A stretch of DNA of 64,000 bases from contig DUBC01000036.1 in NCBI GenBank assembly GCA_012960505.1, positions 180,433-244,432 on the forward strand, written 5' to 3'. Position 1 is the first letter of the stretch; each line of letters starts with the position of its first letter. This document shows, one piece after another, positions 37,757 through 46,850 of this stretch. The translations under genes and the position numbers were made by a program. The notes beneath the pieces were generated by a model. The model saw only the letters and a program-made list of their open reading frames with translations. It did no database searches and was not told the DNA's origin. This DNA is from Verrucomicrobiales bacterium (lineage in GTDB: Bacteria > Verrucomicrobiota > Verrucomicrobiia > Verrucomicrobiales > DEV007).

Positions 37757-39408
37757 TCTTTAGTTAATTGATTTAATTCTTCAATGATCTGAGAACGTTC
37801 GGTTTCGGTGCTCTGTTTCGGGAGCTTGTCTGCATTGCCGCTGAATTTGATGTGTTCGTACCTATTCTGGACTTGCGATAGTAGGGGGCTTATTTCATTG
37901 ATGTTCTTTTCAGATATTATTTTTCTAAGACAATCATATGCTATGAGATTAAATTCAGTATTTGATACGTTGTTTTTCTTCAATGTTTCTAGAACTTCTT
38001 TAGCGCTTATTTTTCCGTTTTTCTGTGTTTTCTTTTGGTGAAGGCGTAGCCACGTGGCGGCTATAATTAACAGGGTAATGGACAGTAGGTTTACTGACCA
38101 GAAGGTTGGGTTTCTCCATGCAGGAGTGGAGGCGACAGACCATTGAGGTGTGATGGTGCTACCCATCATTAAAATATCAGACAGTGCCGATTCTGGTGGA
38201 GCAGTATTATTGTTTGATGAATTTAAATCTGATGGAGTTTGTTTCTTTGTGAATCCTGAATTGAGCGCGACTTCCTCAACTTTTAGAGGGATCCTGTCAG
38301 TCAGGAGGGTCACGTACTGTTCTTTTTTTGAATCGAATACCGTGAGGCGGAACGTTGGAAGCTGGTTGTGTTTTTGTTCGGGAACTATGTTTTGTGAGAA
38401 GATTAGCTGTGAAGGCTTGCCGGGTTCACCACGCTGCAGATCCAGTTTGGTTGGTTCGTAAAATTTCCATCCAGAAGTTGAAGTAGGATTGGGAGATTGA
38501 AGAAATTCAAAGCTGCCATTCCCTGTCACGGTGAAGCGCATTGCGATAGGTTCTCCAGTCTTTACTGATAGAGGGTCAGCTTGAAGGCTGAGTGCAAAAT
38601 TTCCAATGGCTCCTGAAAAATCCGCGGGTCGCCCCTCGGCAGGTAATGATCTAGAGACAATGCTGACAGGTTGTGATTTTAGATCGAACCGTTCATCTAC
38701 GCGTCTCCTACCTGTAGTGCTGGGTAATTGGATGAGAGGTTTGAATGAGGCGGTAAGACTGAGGTCGCCAGATTTTAGTGGAGATATCTGGTACAGGAAC
38801 CGAATCGCCCTTTTCCCGTTAATTGGGGGCGCTTCTTTGGGGCCGGCCAGATAAACGGCTCGGATACCATCTCCTGAAAGTTTAACGATGTTATTTCTTT
38901 CGGAGTAGATTTGTGTGTTGGGTTGAAGGAGTAGAGTAATTTCTGCAAAAACTGATTCGCCCACGAAAGGGGATCCGTTAGTAGCTTTCACTACAAGTTC
39001 TGGGCTCAGTGCTCTTTCTTGGGCCGTCTTTTTACGGATCTGAAGCTTTGCGGTTTCCGTCTCATAAAGAGTCCCATCCGTGGCTTTAAATATTCCTTTG
39101 ATGCTATATTCACCTGCGCCGCCGCGCACTTCGAAAGAGTATGTGGTTACTCTAGTTACTCCTTGATTGCTGCGCATGAATTCGAAGCTTTTGCCAATGT
39201 TTCGGACGGTCAGATCTCCTCCTTCAATTTTAAGTTGAGGCTCTTCAGAGCTAATTTTACCAGCGGCGCTAACTGAAATCTTTGCCGTGGATCCTTCACG
39301 TATGATGTTCCCAGGTTCTATGGCTATGTGAAGATTTACTTGAGCCTTGGCTACCAATGGAGTCATTGCTAATAGGAAAAATCCAAAGCTCTGTAATTTT
39401 GATTTCAC
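37744..39408 (-). CDS. batD: BatD-like protein (oxygen tolerance family)
   Basis: 554 residues: a signal peptide, then beta-rich immunoglobulin-like domains (about 25-385), one membrane helix near 430-450 and a short cytoplasmic helical tail. The segments SPFVGESVFAEITLLL, ISPLKSGDLSLTA and MRFTVTGNGSFEFLQSP are typical of BatD. BatD is proposed to span periplasm and inner membrane and bind the VWA proteins BatA/BatB. It overlaps batB/C by 4 bp and batE by 13 bp. Confidence 0.88.
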   Translation of the reverse strand: MKSKLQSFGFFLLAMTPLVAKAQVNLHIAIEPGNIIREGSTAKISVSAAGKISSEEPQLKIEGGDLTVRNIGKSFEFMRSNQGVTRVTTYSFEVRGGAGEYSIKGIFKATDGTLYETETAKLQIRKKTAQERALSPELVVKATNGSPFVGESVFAEITLLLQPNTQIYSERNNIVKLSGDGIRAVYLAGPKEAPPINGKRAIRFLYQISPLKSGDLSLTASFKPLIQLPSTTGRRRVDERFDLKSQPVSIVSRSLPAEGRPADFSGAIGNFALSLQADPLSVKTGEPIAMRFTVTGNGSFEFLQSPNPTSTSGWKFYEPTKLDLQRGEPGKPSQLIFSQNIVPEQKHNQLPTFRLTVFDSKKEQYVTLLTDRIPLKVEEVALNSGFTKKQTPSDLNSSNNNTAPPESALSDILMMGSTITPQWSVASTPAWRNPTFWSVNLLSITLLIIAATWLRLHQKKTQKNGKISAKEVLETLKKNNVSNTEFNLIAYDCLRKIISEKNINEISPLLSQVQNRYEHIKFSGNADKLPKQSTETERSQIIEELNQLTKECAE

Positions 39409-41342
39409 CAGTCCTTTGAGAATCGAGCCTTTGATCTTCTGGGAAGTGCTCGCAGGATCTGTTCGTTTGCCAAAGCTTCGAGTTGGCGCTGCGCTTCTTC
39501 TTTTGAATAGCCCGTTTTAGGGTTTACTTTTTGGTCCTCTCCTGAGGCGGATGGCTGTTCCTTGGAATCTTGCTGTTCCTTGGAATCTTGCTGTTCCTTG
39601 GAATCTTGCTTTTCCTGTGAATCCTGCTCGTCCTTGGAATCCTGCTCGTCCTTGGAATCCTGCTCGTCCTTGGAATCCTGCTCGTCCTTGGAATCTTGCT
39701 CGTCCTTGGAATCTTGCTCGTCCTTGGAATCTTGCTCGTCCTTGGAATCTTGCTCGTCCTTGGAATCTTGCTCGTCCTGCTCGTCCTGCTCGTCCTGCTC
39801 GTCCTGCTCGTCCTGCTTTAGCTCCTCGAGCTTTTTCCTGACCACATCAATGTTGTGTTGAGTGTTCGTATTATTTGGATTTATGCTCAGTGCGGATTGG
39901 TAATGCTCGATTGCTCCTTCCCAATCCTTGATGATATTCTCTATGCTTTCTTTTGAAGGTGGAGTTTTAGGCTTACCGGCTCCGTCGCTTGAGTTTAATA
40001 ATGCTTCACCCTTTCTAAAAAGAGTGTTGCCGAGATTATAGTGAGCTGTTTCCTGGACTGATCTCTCTTCGCTCAGAAGAGCTGAACTGAAAGCGTCTAG
40101 AGCAAGTTCATGATTATTTGAGGAAAAAGCTGAAGCTCCCAAACCAAGGTTAAGTTGAGCTGTTTGAGAAGTTGATTTGCTTTTATTTATTGCTGACTGA
40201 TAGCTTTTAATTGCTTTGTCGAACTCTCCTGCGTCATAAAGTCCTTTTGATTCTGAAATAACACCTGCATGGGCTTGCTTGTATTGACCTGTGAGAGCAA
40301 TAAGAAAAATTGCTAAGGTGGCTACTTTGCTGGGTTTCATGAGGGATTGCTTTAGAAGGTCTGACAATAATAGCCCAAGAATCAAGCTGATTCCAATACT
40401 CAGAGGCCATACGAAACGCTCGGTTGGAGTTTCCTGTGCCCTGAATTCAGTTTCTTTAGTATCAAGTTGCGCTAGTGCTTCTTGGATGATCGTTGAATTA
40501 AGGGACTTTGAGTCCAATCTTAGAAAGATTCCTCCGGCCGATTTTGCGATGTCTTCAAGGGCCTTCGCATCTAATTTTGATTTTACCAACTCTCCGTTTT
40601 CATCACGGATAAAAGTTTGTTTTTGTCCGCGAATTGTTCGTTCTGGAATTACGGATCCTTGCTCTGAACCGACTCCGATAGCAATGATTAGTGTGCCATC
40701 TTCACTAGCTTTACTGGCCTCTTCAATTGCGTTTCCTTCAAGGTTCTCGCCGTCAGTGAATAGGACCAGGGCATGACTTTCTGCTTCACTTTCCTTCAGT
40801 GTTGAATTGGCCTGTTTGATGGCTTCAGCAAGGTTAGTGCCACCCTTAGCTACAGCATAAGTATCTAGTTGGTTGATGGATTCGCGGAGAGCCTCTCTGT
40901 CCGGAGTGATGGGGACCATGACTGATGCGCTTCCTGAAAATGCCATCAAACCAATGAGATCTTCGGGTAACGCTTCGATGAGGTCATAAGCGGCAAGCTT
41001 GGCCCGATCCAACCTGTTTGGAGTCAGGTCCTGAGCCAGCATGCTGCGGGAAGCATCAATGGCCAACATTACTGTCCGGCCCTTACTGTAACTGGGTTCT
41101 TCTTCAGAGCCCCATTGCGGACGCGCAATTGCCGTGATGATTAATGCATACGCAAAGCAAAGTACAGTTAAACGGGCCGCGCGTGTCTTTCGAGAGGTTC
41201 CGTGTATGAGTTGATTTCTCAGGTCATCGGCTACAAATGCTGATGTACGGTCACGCTTCGATCCAATGGCATGGAACTGCATCAAGATCACCGGCGCTAT
41301 CACCGTTAATCCCCAAAACCAAACTGGATCAGCGAATGTCAT
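39405..41342 (-). CDS. Fused BatB-BatC: VWA domain plus TPR with a Glu/Asp/Gln repeat tail
   Basis: I chose the ATG at 41342 (MTFADPVWFWG), which starts the usual BatB N-terminal helix; a longer form from 41411 overlaps batA. Of 645 residues, 1-310 are BatB-like: two N-terminal membrane helices and a VWA domain with the MIDAS motif DASRSML, then a third helix near 310-330. Residues about 350-480 are BatC-like TPRs. The tail has five DEQ units, eight DSKDEQ units and degenerate copies, then a short basic end. BatB and BatC are separate genes in many bacteria, so this is a fusion. Confidence 0.87.
   Translation of the reverse strand: MTFADPVWFWGLTVIAPVILMQFHAIGSKRDRTSAFVADDLRNQLIHGTSRKTRAARLTVLCFAYALIITAIARPQWGSEEEPSYSKGRTVMLAIDASRSMLAQDLTPNRLDRAKLAAYDLIEALPEDLIGLMAFSGSASVMVPITPDREALRESINQLDTYAVAKGGTNLAEAIKQANSTLKESEAESHALVLFTDGENLEGNAIEEASKASEDGTLIIAIGVGSEQGSVIPERTIRGQKQTFIRDENGELVKSKLDAKALEDIAKSAGGIFLRLDSKSLNSTIIQEALAQLDTKETEFRAQETPTERFVWPLSIGISLILGLLLSDLLKQSLMKPSKVATLAIFLIALTGQYKQAHAGVISESKGLYDAGEFDKAIKSYQSAINKSKSTSQTAQLNLGLGASAFSSNNHELALDAFSSALLSEERSVQETAHYNLGNTLFRKGEALLNSSDGAGKPKTPPSKESIENIIKDWEGAIEHYQSALSINPNNTNTQHNIDVVRKKLEELKQDEQDEQDEQDEQDEQDSKDEQDSKDEQDSKDEQDSKDEQDSKDEQDSKDEQDSKDEQDSKDEQDSQEKQDSKEQQDSKEQQDSKEQPSASGEDQKVNPKTGYSKEEAQRQLEALANEQILRALPRRSKARFSKDW
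39558..39816 (-). repeat. 18-bp coding minisatellite in the BatB/C tail
   Basis: On the plus strand, 11 copies of TTGGAATC recur, mostly in an 18-bp unit that encodes DSKDEQ on the minus strand, flanked by a 9-bp unit encoding DEQ. Copies differ only at one T/C site, so the array is young or kept uniform. Unit lengths are multiples of three, so copy-number changes keep the frame. The array also opens long plus-strand frames, which I regard as artefacts. Confidence 0.93.
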
Positions 41343-41352
41343 TATTATTAAA

Positions 41353-42339
41353 TTAATCAGGAGCGGTCCTTCTCCAGGTGATGCCGAGCAGAAGCAGTGA
41401 AGCGGCTGCAAGAGTGGGCCATTGATAATATTCTTTTTTCCGTACTATTTGACGATGCTCGATGTCACTCTTTTCAAGCTCATTGATTTCGTCAAAGATT
41501 TGTTTCAGCGCCTCGGTATCTTTTCCTAGGAAGGCCTTGGCTCCAGTAATTGATGCAACTTTTCTAAGAGTCGGAAGGTCAAAAGTCTCCTCTTCAGAGC
41601 CGGGCTGGCCGGGTCTTCCGATAGCGATCGGATACACTTTGATCCCAAGTGTGGCGGATAATTTTGCAGCATCTTCCGGGGTGAGGCCTGGAACGCTTTG
41701 GACTCCGTCCGTTAAAAGCACGACTACCTTGCTCTTGGCATCTCTTTCGGAGAGTCTCTTTGCTGAAGCAGCTATAGCGGTACCGATAGCTGTCCCCCCC
41801 TCAATGATATTATCAAAGCGCTTGAAGTGGATCTCTCTGTCGATCATTTCCTGTAACCATTCATGATTCATTGTTAATGGCCCCATCGTGTGGGGCCTGC
41901 CAGAGAAGACGATGACTCCGATACGGTCATAGGTCCTTCCTCGGATGAATTCTTTTACGACTGCCTTTGCGGCTGAGAGTCTGTCCACGCGTCTCCTGTC
42001 GACAACGAAGTCTCTTTCTCTCATTGATCCAGAAACATCAATAGCTACTGAAATTTCAATTCCTTCACCCTCAATGACCTCGGAGTGGGTAATTTTCTGA
42101 AGCCTGGCGAGGCCCACGATTCCTGAGGCGATGGCAAGCGGTAAAATAGCTGAACTGAGCGAGAAAAAGCCTTTATTTTGCTTTTTAAAGTCATTTCCGA
42201 AATGAACGACTGATGGAAAATCAATTGATGCCGGGCGGTTCCGATTCCCCCGCACAAGCATTAGGATAATCGGCAGGGCCAATAGTCCGAGCAGGTAAGG
42301 TTCCGCGAACTGAAATTCAGGCAGTAGTGGAATTGGCAT
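41353..42339 (-). CDS. batA: BatA-like von Willebrand factor A protein
   Basis: 328 residues: two N-terminal membrane helices (about 15-30 and 60-78), a VWA domain (about 92-285) with a complete MIDAS (DVSGSM, the Thr in GGTAIGTA, and LTDGVQ), and a C-terminal membrane helix (about 308-322). BatA/BatB-type VWA proteins are thought to form an envelope complex that works with a MoxR ATPase. It overlaps the DUF4381 gene by 23 bp and precedes batB/C. Confidence 0.9.
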   Translation of the reverse strand: MPIPLLPEFQFAEPYLLGLLALPIILMLVRGNRNRPASIDFPSVVHFGNDFKKQNKGFFSLSSAILPLAIASGIVGLARLQKITHSEVIEGEGIEISVAIDVSGSMRERDFVVDRRRVDRLSAAKAVVKEFIRGRTYDRIGVIVFSGRPHTMGPLTMNHEWLQEMIDREIHFKRFDNIIEGGTAIGTAIAASAKRLSERDAKSKVVVLLTDGVQSVPGLTPEDAAKLSATLGIKVYPIAIGRPGQPGSEEETFDLPTLRKVASITGAKAFLGKDTEALKQIFDEINELEKSDIEHRQIVRKKEYYQWPTLAAASLLLLGITWRRTAPD

Positions 42340-42877
42340 TATTAGTTGAGGAGACTAGAGGCTCATTGGGGATGTGCCTCACGAAATGGATGGTTTTTTC
42401 AATGAGTGGGAGTCTTTCAGAGGGGTCCCCCTTTTCAGGTGCAAATCTCAGGCGATCACAGCCATGTAATATAAACAAAAGTCTTTCTTTGTCCTCATTA
42501 CTAAACATTTGCATTATTTTTTCCTTATAAATGGTAAAAAACTCTTCCGGAGTCAAATTGAGGCTCTTAAGACCGAAATTATGAACAATTACAAGTCGGA
42601 GGCCCGTCACTGTTTCATGAGCTACTTCATGTGCTGAGAGGTCAATGTAACGCTGTTTGAGGGCGTGCAGATGATCGAGTGCAGCTTTTCGTGGATCGAC
42701 TGGCTCTGACTGAGCGCTTTTCTTTCGTGACTTGATCCAAAATAAAATAAATGTCGAGAGAATGAGGAGAGTAGCTAATGATACGCAGATAATGATGATG
42801 ACGCCACTGTCAGAGTCGGCGATTTCGGGAGGAGGAATGATGTCCTTGATGTCGGGGATTGATTCCGTTTCAGGCAT
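42317..42877 (-). CDS. DUF4381-like membrane protein at the head of the Bat operon
   Basis: 186 residues: a short acidic N-terminus with DIIPPPEI, one membrane helix (about 25-48) and a cytoplasmic helical domain. The PPPE-x-helix pattern, size and place directly before batA match DUF4381 proteins, which usually lie between a DUF58 gene and batA. Here no DUF58 or MoxR gene precedes it; the next gene upstream is the MDP-1 gene of another operon. The MoxR partner must be elsewhere if it exists. Confidence 0.75.
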   Translation of the reverse strand: MPETESIPDIKDIIPPPEIADSDSGVIIIICVSLATLLILSTFILFWIKSRKKSAQSEPVDPRKAALDHLHALKQRYIDLSAHEVAHETVTGLRLVIVHNFGLKSLNLTPEEFFTIYKEKIMQMFSNEDKERLLFILHGCDRLRFAPEKGDPSERLPLIEKTIHFVRHIPNEPLVSSTNNANSTTA

Positions 42878-42956
42878 TTAATTATTTAGCGTCAACGAGA
42901 TCACGATATTTTCCAATATCTTAATATTTTTGTAATTTATCCATAATTTATAGTGT

Positions 42957-43427
42957 CTATAGACTTGTTAAGTAAGAGTGGACTAGGCTAGGGCTGATTC
43001 CGCTTTTTACTAGGATGCATTTCACTCCAAGTTCACTTACTTCTGTGATGTTTCTAGGCTCATCATCAAAAAATATCATATCCTCATAATCAAGACCTGA
43101 CTTGTTTCTGAGCCGTTTGAAATGGGTGATCTTAGAGCCGGGATAGATTTCCTCGTGTCTGAAATATTCACGAATGTTCAGAAGATCCAGTAATTCTCTT
43201 GCCCATTCAGGTTCTCCGGTCCGTGAAGCGATTCCAATATCGATGCATTCATGTTTGAGTTCTTCCAGAATATCGATAGTTCCAGGATATAGCGTCAATT
43301 CAGCTCCCATAGAATCATAGATCCTGTCTGAAATCATTTCAAAGGGTGGATCCAAGTGATCGCACCAGGTCCCTCCTGCATCCCAGAGCGTAAAATCTAG
43401 GTCGAATACGATGAGCTTTGGAGGCAT
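42957..43427 (-). CDS. Magnesium-dependent phosphatase-1 (MDP-1) HAD-family protein
   Basis: 156 residues. The HAD motif I is FDLDFTLWDAGG, motif II contains GIASRT, and the late acidic motif is MIFFDDEPRNITEVSELG. The LDFTLW signature is that of MDP-1, which dephosphorylates protein tyrosine or, in eukaryotes, glycated amine phosphates. It is the last gene of the catabolic operon, 6 bp after the oxidoreductase stop. A sugar-phosphate or glycation-repair phosphatase role is plausible but inferred. Confidence 0.88.
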   Translation of the reverse strand: MPPKLIVFDLDFTLWDAGGTWCDHLDPPFEMISDRIYDSMGAELTLYPGTIDILEELKHECIDIGIASRTGEPEWARELLDLLNIREYFRHEEIYPGSKITHFKRLRNKSGLDYEDMIFFDDEPRNITEVSELGVKCILVKSGISPSLVHSYLTSL

Positions 43428-43433
43428 CTTATT

Positions 43434-44609
43434 CTAGATTAAGTCTACTTCGACCCAACGCTTTTCTTCCCAACTCCTCATGCCAAGTTCAGCGAGTTGA
43501 ACTCCTCTTGCTCCTTCTCGTAAAGTATAATGCCAAGGAGTATCAATAGTCACGTGACGGAGGAACTCTTCCCATTGGATCTTAAACGCATTGTCGTAAT
43601 CAATGGCGTTAGGCACGAGGGACCAGTTTTCATAGAAGTCGATCGGTTGCTCCACATCTGGATTCCAGACCGGTTTAGGAGTGTCCTCATCGGATTGGAT
43701 TCGAACTTCTCTTAGTCCGGCCACGGCAGATCCTTTTGTTCCGTTTATTTCAATAGTGAGTAAGTCATCTCTTCTGACCCTCACGCACCATGAACTGTTA
43801 AACTGACAAATGGTCCCGTCTTCCAATTCGAAGATTGCATAAGCTGAATCATCGGCTGTGCTTGGGTAGATGTTTTGATTCTCGTCTCGTCTTTCACTAA
43901 TGTCAGTGGATCCATAGGCGACCAGTCTTTTTATTGGGCCAAAGAGGTTCGAGATCACGTACTGCCAGTGACAGAACATATCTATCATGATTCCGCCTCC
44001 GTCCTCTTTACGATAGTTCCAGCTAGGTCTCTGTGCGGGTTTTTCTGGGTCCATTCCGGTAAATACCCAGTAGCCAAAATCTCCTCTTACACTGAGAATG
44101 TCTCCAAAGAAACCATTCTCCTTAAGTTGTTTTACTTTGCGTAATCCTGGGAGCCATAGCTTGTCCTGGACTACACCATTCTTGAGGTTCGAGTCTTCAA
44201 CTAATTTTGCAATACGAAGGGCTTCGTTTACAGAAGTGGCCGTGGGTTTCTCGCAGTAAATTGATTTACCGGCCTTCGTTGCCATCTCAATGAACTGACC
44301 CCTTTGAAGTGTTCCTGATGAATCAAAGAACACGTCGTATTCTCCGAATTTACCGTCAAGGGCTCCTTGGAGGTCCGTCGTGTATGGAAATGCTTTGCCT
44401 ATAGTATTTTCACCGTACTGTGTCGCTAGAGTTACCAACTTTTTATTGTTTCTTCCGGTCAGGATCGGGTCAGGCATGAGAGTTAAGTCCTCATTAACTT
44501 TGAGTCCTCCCTCGCGAATGATTGCGCAAATTGAACGGTCCAGGTGCTGGTTCGTTCCCATTCTTCCAGTGACTCCGTTAAGGATGATGCCGATGCGTCT
44601 AGTTTCCAT
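43434..44609 (-). CDS. Gfo/Idh/MocA-family NAD(P)-dependent oxidoreductase
   Basis: 391 residues. The N-terminal Rossmann domain has an unusual-looking GVTGRMGTNQH loop. SIYCEKPTATS holds the EKP motif with the catalytic Lys. The C-terminal domain has GGGIMIDMFCHWQYV, the usual GG-x(4)-D-x(3)-H active-site arrangement with Asp and His. These enzymes oxidise or reduce sugars and uronates. Adjacent genes encode a TIM-barrel isomerase and a GH88-like hydrolase, so it probably handles the released sugar. It lies 5 bp after the isomerase. Confidence 0.9.
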   Translation of the reverse strand: METRRIGIILNGVTGRMGTNQHLDRSICAIIREGGLKVNEDLTLMPDPILTGRNNKKLVTLATQYGENTIGKAFPYTTDLQGALDGKFGEYDVFFDSSGTLQRGQFIEMATKAGKSIYCEKPTATSVNEALRIAKLVEDSNLKNGVVQDKLWLPGLRKVKQLKENGFFGDILSVRGDFGYWVFTGMDPEKPAQRPSWNYRKEDGGGIMIDMFCHWQYVISNLFGPIKRLVAYGSTDISERRDENQNIYPSTADDSAYAIFELEDGTICQFNSSWCVRVRRDDLLTIEINGTKGSAVAGLREVRIQSDEDTPKPVWNPDVEQPIDFYENWSLVPNAIDYDNAFKIQWEEFLRHVTIDTPWHYTLREGARGVQLAELGMRSWEEKRWVEVDLI

Positions 44610-44614
44610 TTGAA

Positions 44615-45436
44615 TTAGTTTAGTTTGAAGTAGTTCACAATTTTCTTTAGGTATTCAGATTGATCAGAATTCCACCAGCGATTTGAAAATATTTCGACTT
44701 CATGGAATCCTTTAAATCCTGTCGAATCGATCCATTCACTTATCTCATTGACGTTAATAGAGCCTTCTCCCATCATTCCTCGGTCATTGAGAGTATCCTG
44801 CATTGGGCTGAGCCAGTCACAGACATGGAATGCGGTAAGGTTCCCGTTACTTGCGCTCCGTTTGATTTGAATCTTGAGGTGCTCATCCCACCACGTGTGG
44901 TAAACATCCACGGCAATGCCTATGTTCGGGTGGTTATTTAAATTCTCACATATTTGATTGGCTTGCTCCATGCTGTTAATAGCAGAGCGGTCCGCCGCAT
45001 ATAATGGGTGGAGGGGTTCTATTGCTAGAATTACTCCTGCAGCTGCGGCATGGTCGAGGCACTGCCCTATTCCTTCTTGTATCTGTTGTCTTGATTCTCT
45101 TAGTCCCTGTCCTGGAGTCGAGCCACAAACTAGTACCAGTGAAGGGGATCCGACTTCGTGACTTTCGTCAATGGCCCTTTTGTTGTCATCGATGGAGTTT
45201 TGCCTCTCTCCTTGAGTTTGACCTGTGAAGAATCCACCTCTCGCCACGGAAACGACTTCGAGCCCGGATTCTCTTGCCTGTTTGCCAACGTCCTTCGGGT
45301 CTCTCCCTTCAAAACTGTATCGCCAGAAAGTGATTCCTCCGATACCGGCAGCTGAATATTCTTTAATGCACTGTTCAGTGCTCCAAGGCTTATTAGTGAT
45401 CGTGTGAATGGCAATGTCTGAGATTTTTTTGGACAT
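44615..45436 (-). CDS. Sugar phosphate isomerase/epimerase (xylose-isomerase-like TIM barrel)
   Basis: 273 residues. The AP-endonuclease-2/xylose-isomerase TIM barrel is seen in LAIEPLHPLYAADRSAINS (metal-binding Glu), IGIAVDVYHTWWDEHL (Asp and His), AFHVCDWLSP and FHEVEIFSNRWW (final Glu). The metal ligands are complete, so it should be active as an isomerase or epimerase on a sugar or keto-uronate. Exact substrate is unknown. It is third in the operon after the GH88-like gene, 13 bp apart. Confidence 0.9.
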   Translation of the reverse strand: MSKKISDIAIHTITNKPWSTEQCIKEYSAAGIGGITFWRYSFEGRDPKDVGKQARESGLEVVSVARGGFFTGQTQGERQNSIDDNKRAIDESHEVGSPSLVLVCGSTPGQGLRESRQQIQEGIGQCLDHAAAAGVILAIEPLHPLYAADRSAINSMEQANQICENLNNHPNIGIAVDVYHTWWDEHLKIQIKRSASNGNLTAFHVCDWLSPMQDTLNDRGMMGEGSINVNEISEWIDSTGFKGFHEVEIFSNRWWNSDQSEYLKKIVNYFKLN

Positions 45437-45449
45437 ATATTAGATTGGA

Positions 45450-46829
45450 TTAAGCTCTTGGAGCACAATCAAAGAAGTGATAGTTCGCGCCCTCAGCGAG
45501 CTTTCCTATGTATAAGGCAAGTTCCCTCGCATGATAGTCTCCCCACATTGAAGATTCTCCGTTAGGGATTTTACTCCCATCTGGAAGATAGTCCCAGCCA
45601 TTGGGTCTGTGGTATATGGAATGGAGAATGAGGCCATGATGAGTTGGATCCATACTGAGATAAGGTTCGCTAAATAGTGATTTGGCAATTGTAATGCCTG
45701 CTTTTGTGTATTGGTCTCCTTCTTTTCCTAGGAGCTGGCCAAGCCTGACCAGGCCTTGGGCCGCGATCGCGGCTGCGGAACTGTCTACTGGTTCGTGGTC
45801 ATTGTATGGGTTGGAATTTTTTTCGAGATAATCAACGGGCATTTTGCTTAGTTCTGGAGCCCCAGTGTCCCAGTAAGGAATTCCATCTGCAGGAGTATTG
45901 TTTATGTAGAAGGAACTTGTAGCGTGAGCGGCCTTCAGAAAGATGGAATGTATTTTCTTACGTCCTCCAAAAGGGTCGATTTCTTCATCCTTAAGAAGTT
46001 CAAGAAATTCAAGTTCTTCTGCAAATCCAGTAATGGCCCAAGCTAAACCTCTAGTCCAGGTCGTGAAGCCAGAAAATCCCTGTTGTGAATTAGGACAACG
46101 GAACTGTCCGTCATTGGTATTAAAAATAGCTTCGTGAGTAGTTCTGCCAGGTTCGGCATCATACTGGTCCCTACCTTCGCCGTAATAGACCGAGTACTTG
46201 GCAGTTGAAATTGCATGATTGAGGAGTCTTCCAAGTAGTGATATTTCCAGATCTCCTTCGTCCATATATTTATGACCGAGCAGATAACTGATGGCGAGAG
46301 CCCTGCACGATCGTATCGTGTCAACGAAGAGGGAATGTGGCCCGTTGAAGGAATAGATAAAACCACCCTTACTATTAATGTTTGTCCAGCGCCGAGCCTG
46401 TGATGCTCCTGATAATTTGAGTGCTAGGCGATAAAAATCAGCTTCCCACTCGGTACTCTCAAACTGCCCGGCGAGTAGTTGACGTAACAGATTTCCGTAA
46501 GTTGAAACATTATTGAACCCGTGATCATGTACCCCAAAATGGGTGACGTGAGGGGCCATTTTTTCTAAAGTGTTGTTTCTTGCTAATTCAAGGAACTGTT
46601 CGTTTCCAGATGCCTCGAACTGAAGCGCAGATGATCCGTACTCGAATCCTTGAGTCCACTCGGTCCAGCCTCTGGTCGTGTATTTGCCAGCCGAGGTGAA
46701 AACTGGAGAACCCTTTGAGTGATCATATTCTTTTTCGATGTTCAGGATTTTCTGACCTGATAGCTCCCATAGGGTATCAAGTTGAGGGCTGAGATCTTTG
46801 AAACTGATGGATTTATCTGTTTGAAGCAT
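45450..46829 (-). CDS. Glycoside hydrolase family 88-like unsaturated glucuronyl hydrolase
   Basis: 459 residues with an (alpha/alpha)6-barrel pattern. The conserved segments are WTQGFEYGSSALQFEAS, HDHGFNNVSTYGNLL with a candidate catalytic Asp, FVDTIRSCRALA with the second, and WTRGLAWAITGFAEEL. SAAAIAAQGLVRLG and the terminal WGDYHARELAL also fit GH88. The family hydrates the unsaturated uronic acid at the non-reducing end of oligosaccharides made by lyases. No signal peptide is present, so it acts in the cytoplasm on imported oligosaccharides. It cannot be split from GH105 with certainty. Confidence 0.87.
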   Translation of the reverse strand: MLQTDKSISFKDLSPQLDTLWELSGQKILNIEKEYDHSKGSPVFTSAGKYTTRGWTEWTQGFEYGSSALQFEASGNEQFLELARNNTLEKMAPHVTHFGVHDHGFNNVSTYGNLLRQLLAGQFESTEWEADFYRLALKLSGASQARRWTNINSKGGFIYSFNGPHSLFVDTIRSCRALAISYLLGHKYMDEGDLEISLLGRLLNHAISTAKYSVYYGEGRDQYDAEPGRTTHEAIFNTNDGQFRCPNSQQGFSGFTTWTRGLAWAITGFAEELEFLELLKDEEIDPFGGRKKIHSIFLKAAHATSSFYINNTPADGIPYWDTGAPELSKMPVDYLEKNSNPYNDHEPVDSSAAAIAAQGLVRLGQLLGKEGDQYTKAGITIAKSLFSEPYLSMDPTHHGLILHSIYHRPNGWDYLPDGSKIPNGESSMWGDYHARELALYIGKLAEGANYHFFDCAPRA

Positions 46830-46850
46830 GGCTCTGAATAATAACTGTTT

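Noticed and set aside
39558..39816. CRISPR-like array.
   Set aside because: The repeat is an in-frame coding minisatellite with no unique spacers.
39551..39861. Long plus-strand open frames over the BatB/C repeat tail (Pro/Trp- or Cys/Ser-rich translations).
   Set aside because: They are artefacts of reading an 18-bp in-frame repeat in the other strand; composition is unnatural and no start context supports them.
41343..41411. Longer N-terminus for the BatB/C protein.
   Set aside because: It overlaps batA, contains Cys-rich non-BatB sequence, and the ATG at 41342 starts the usual first helix.
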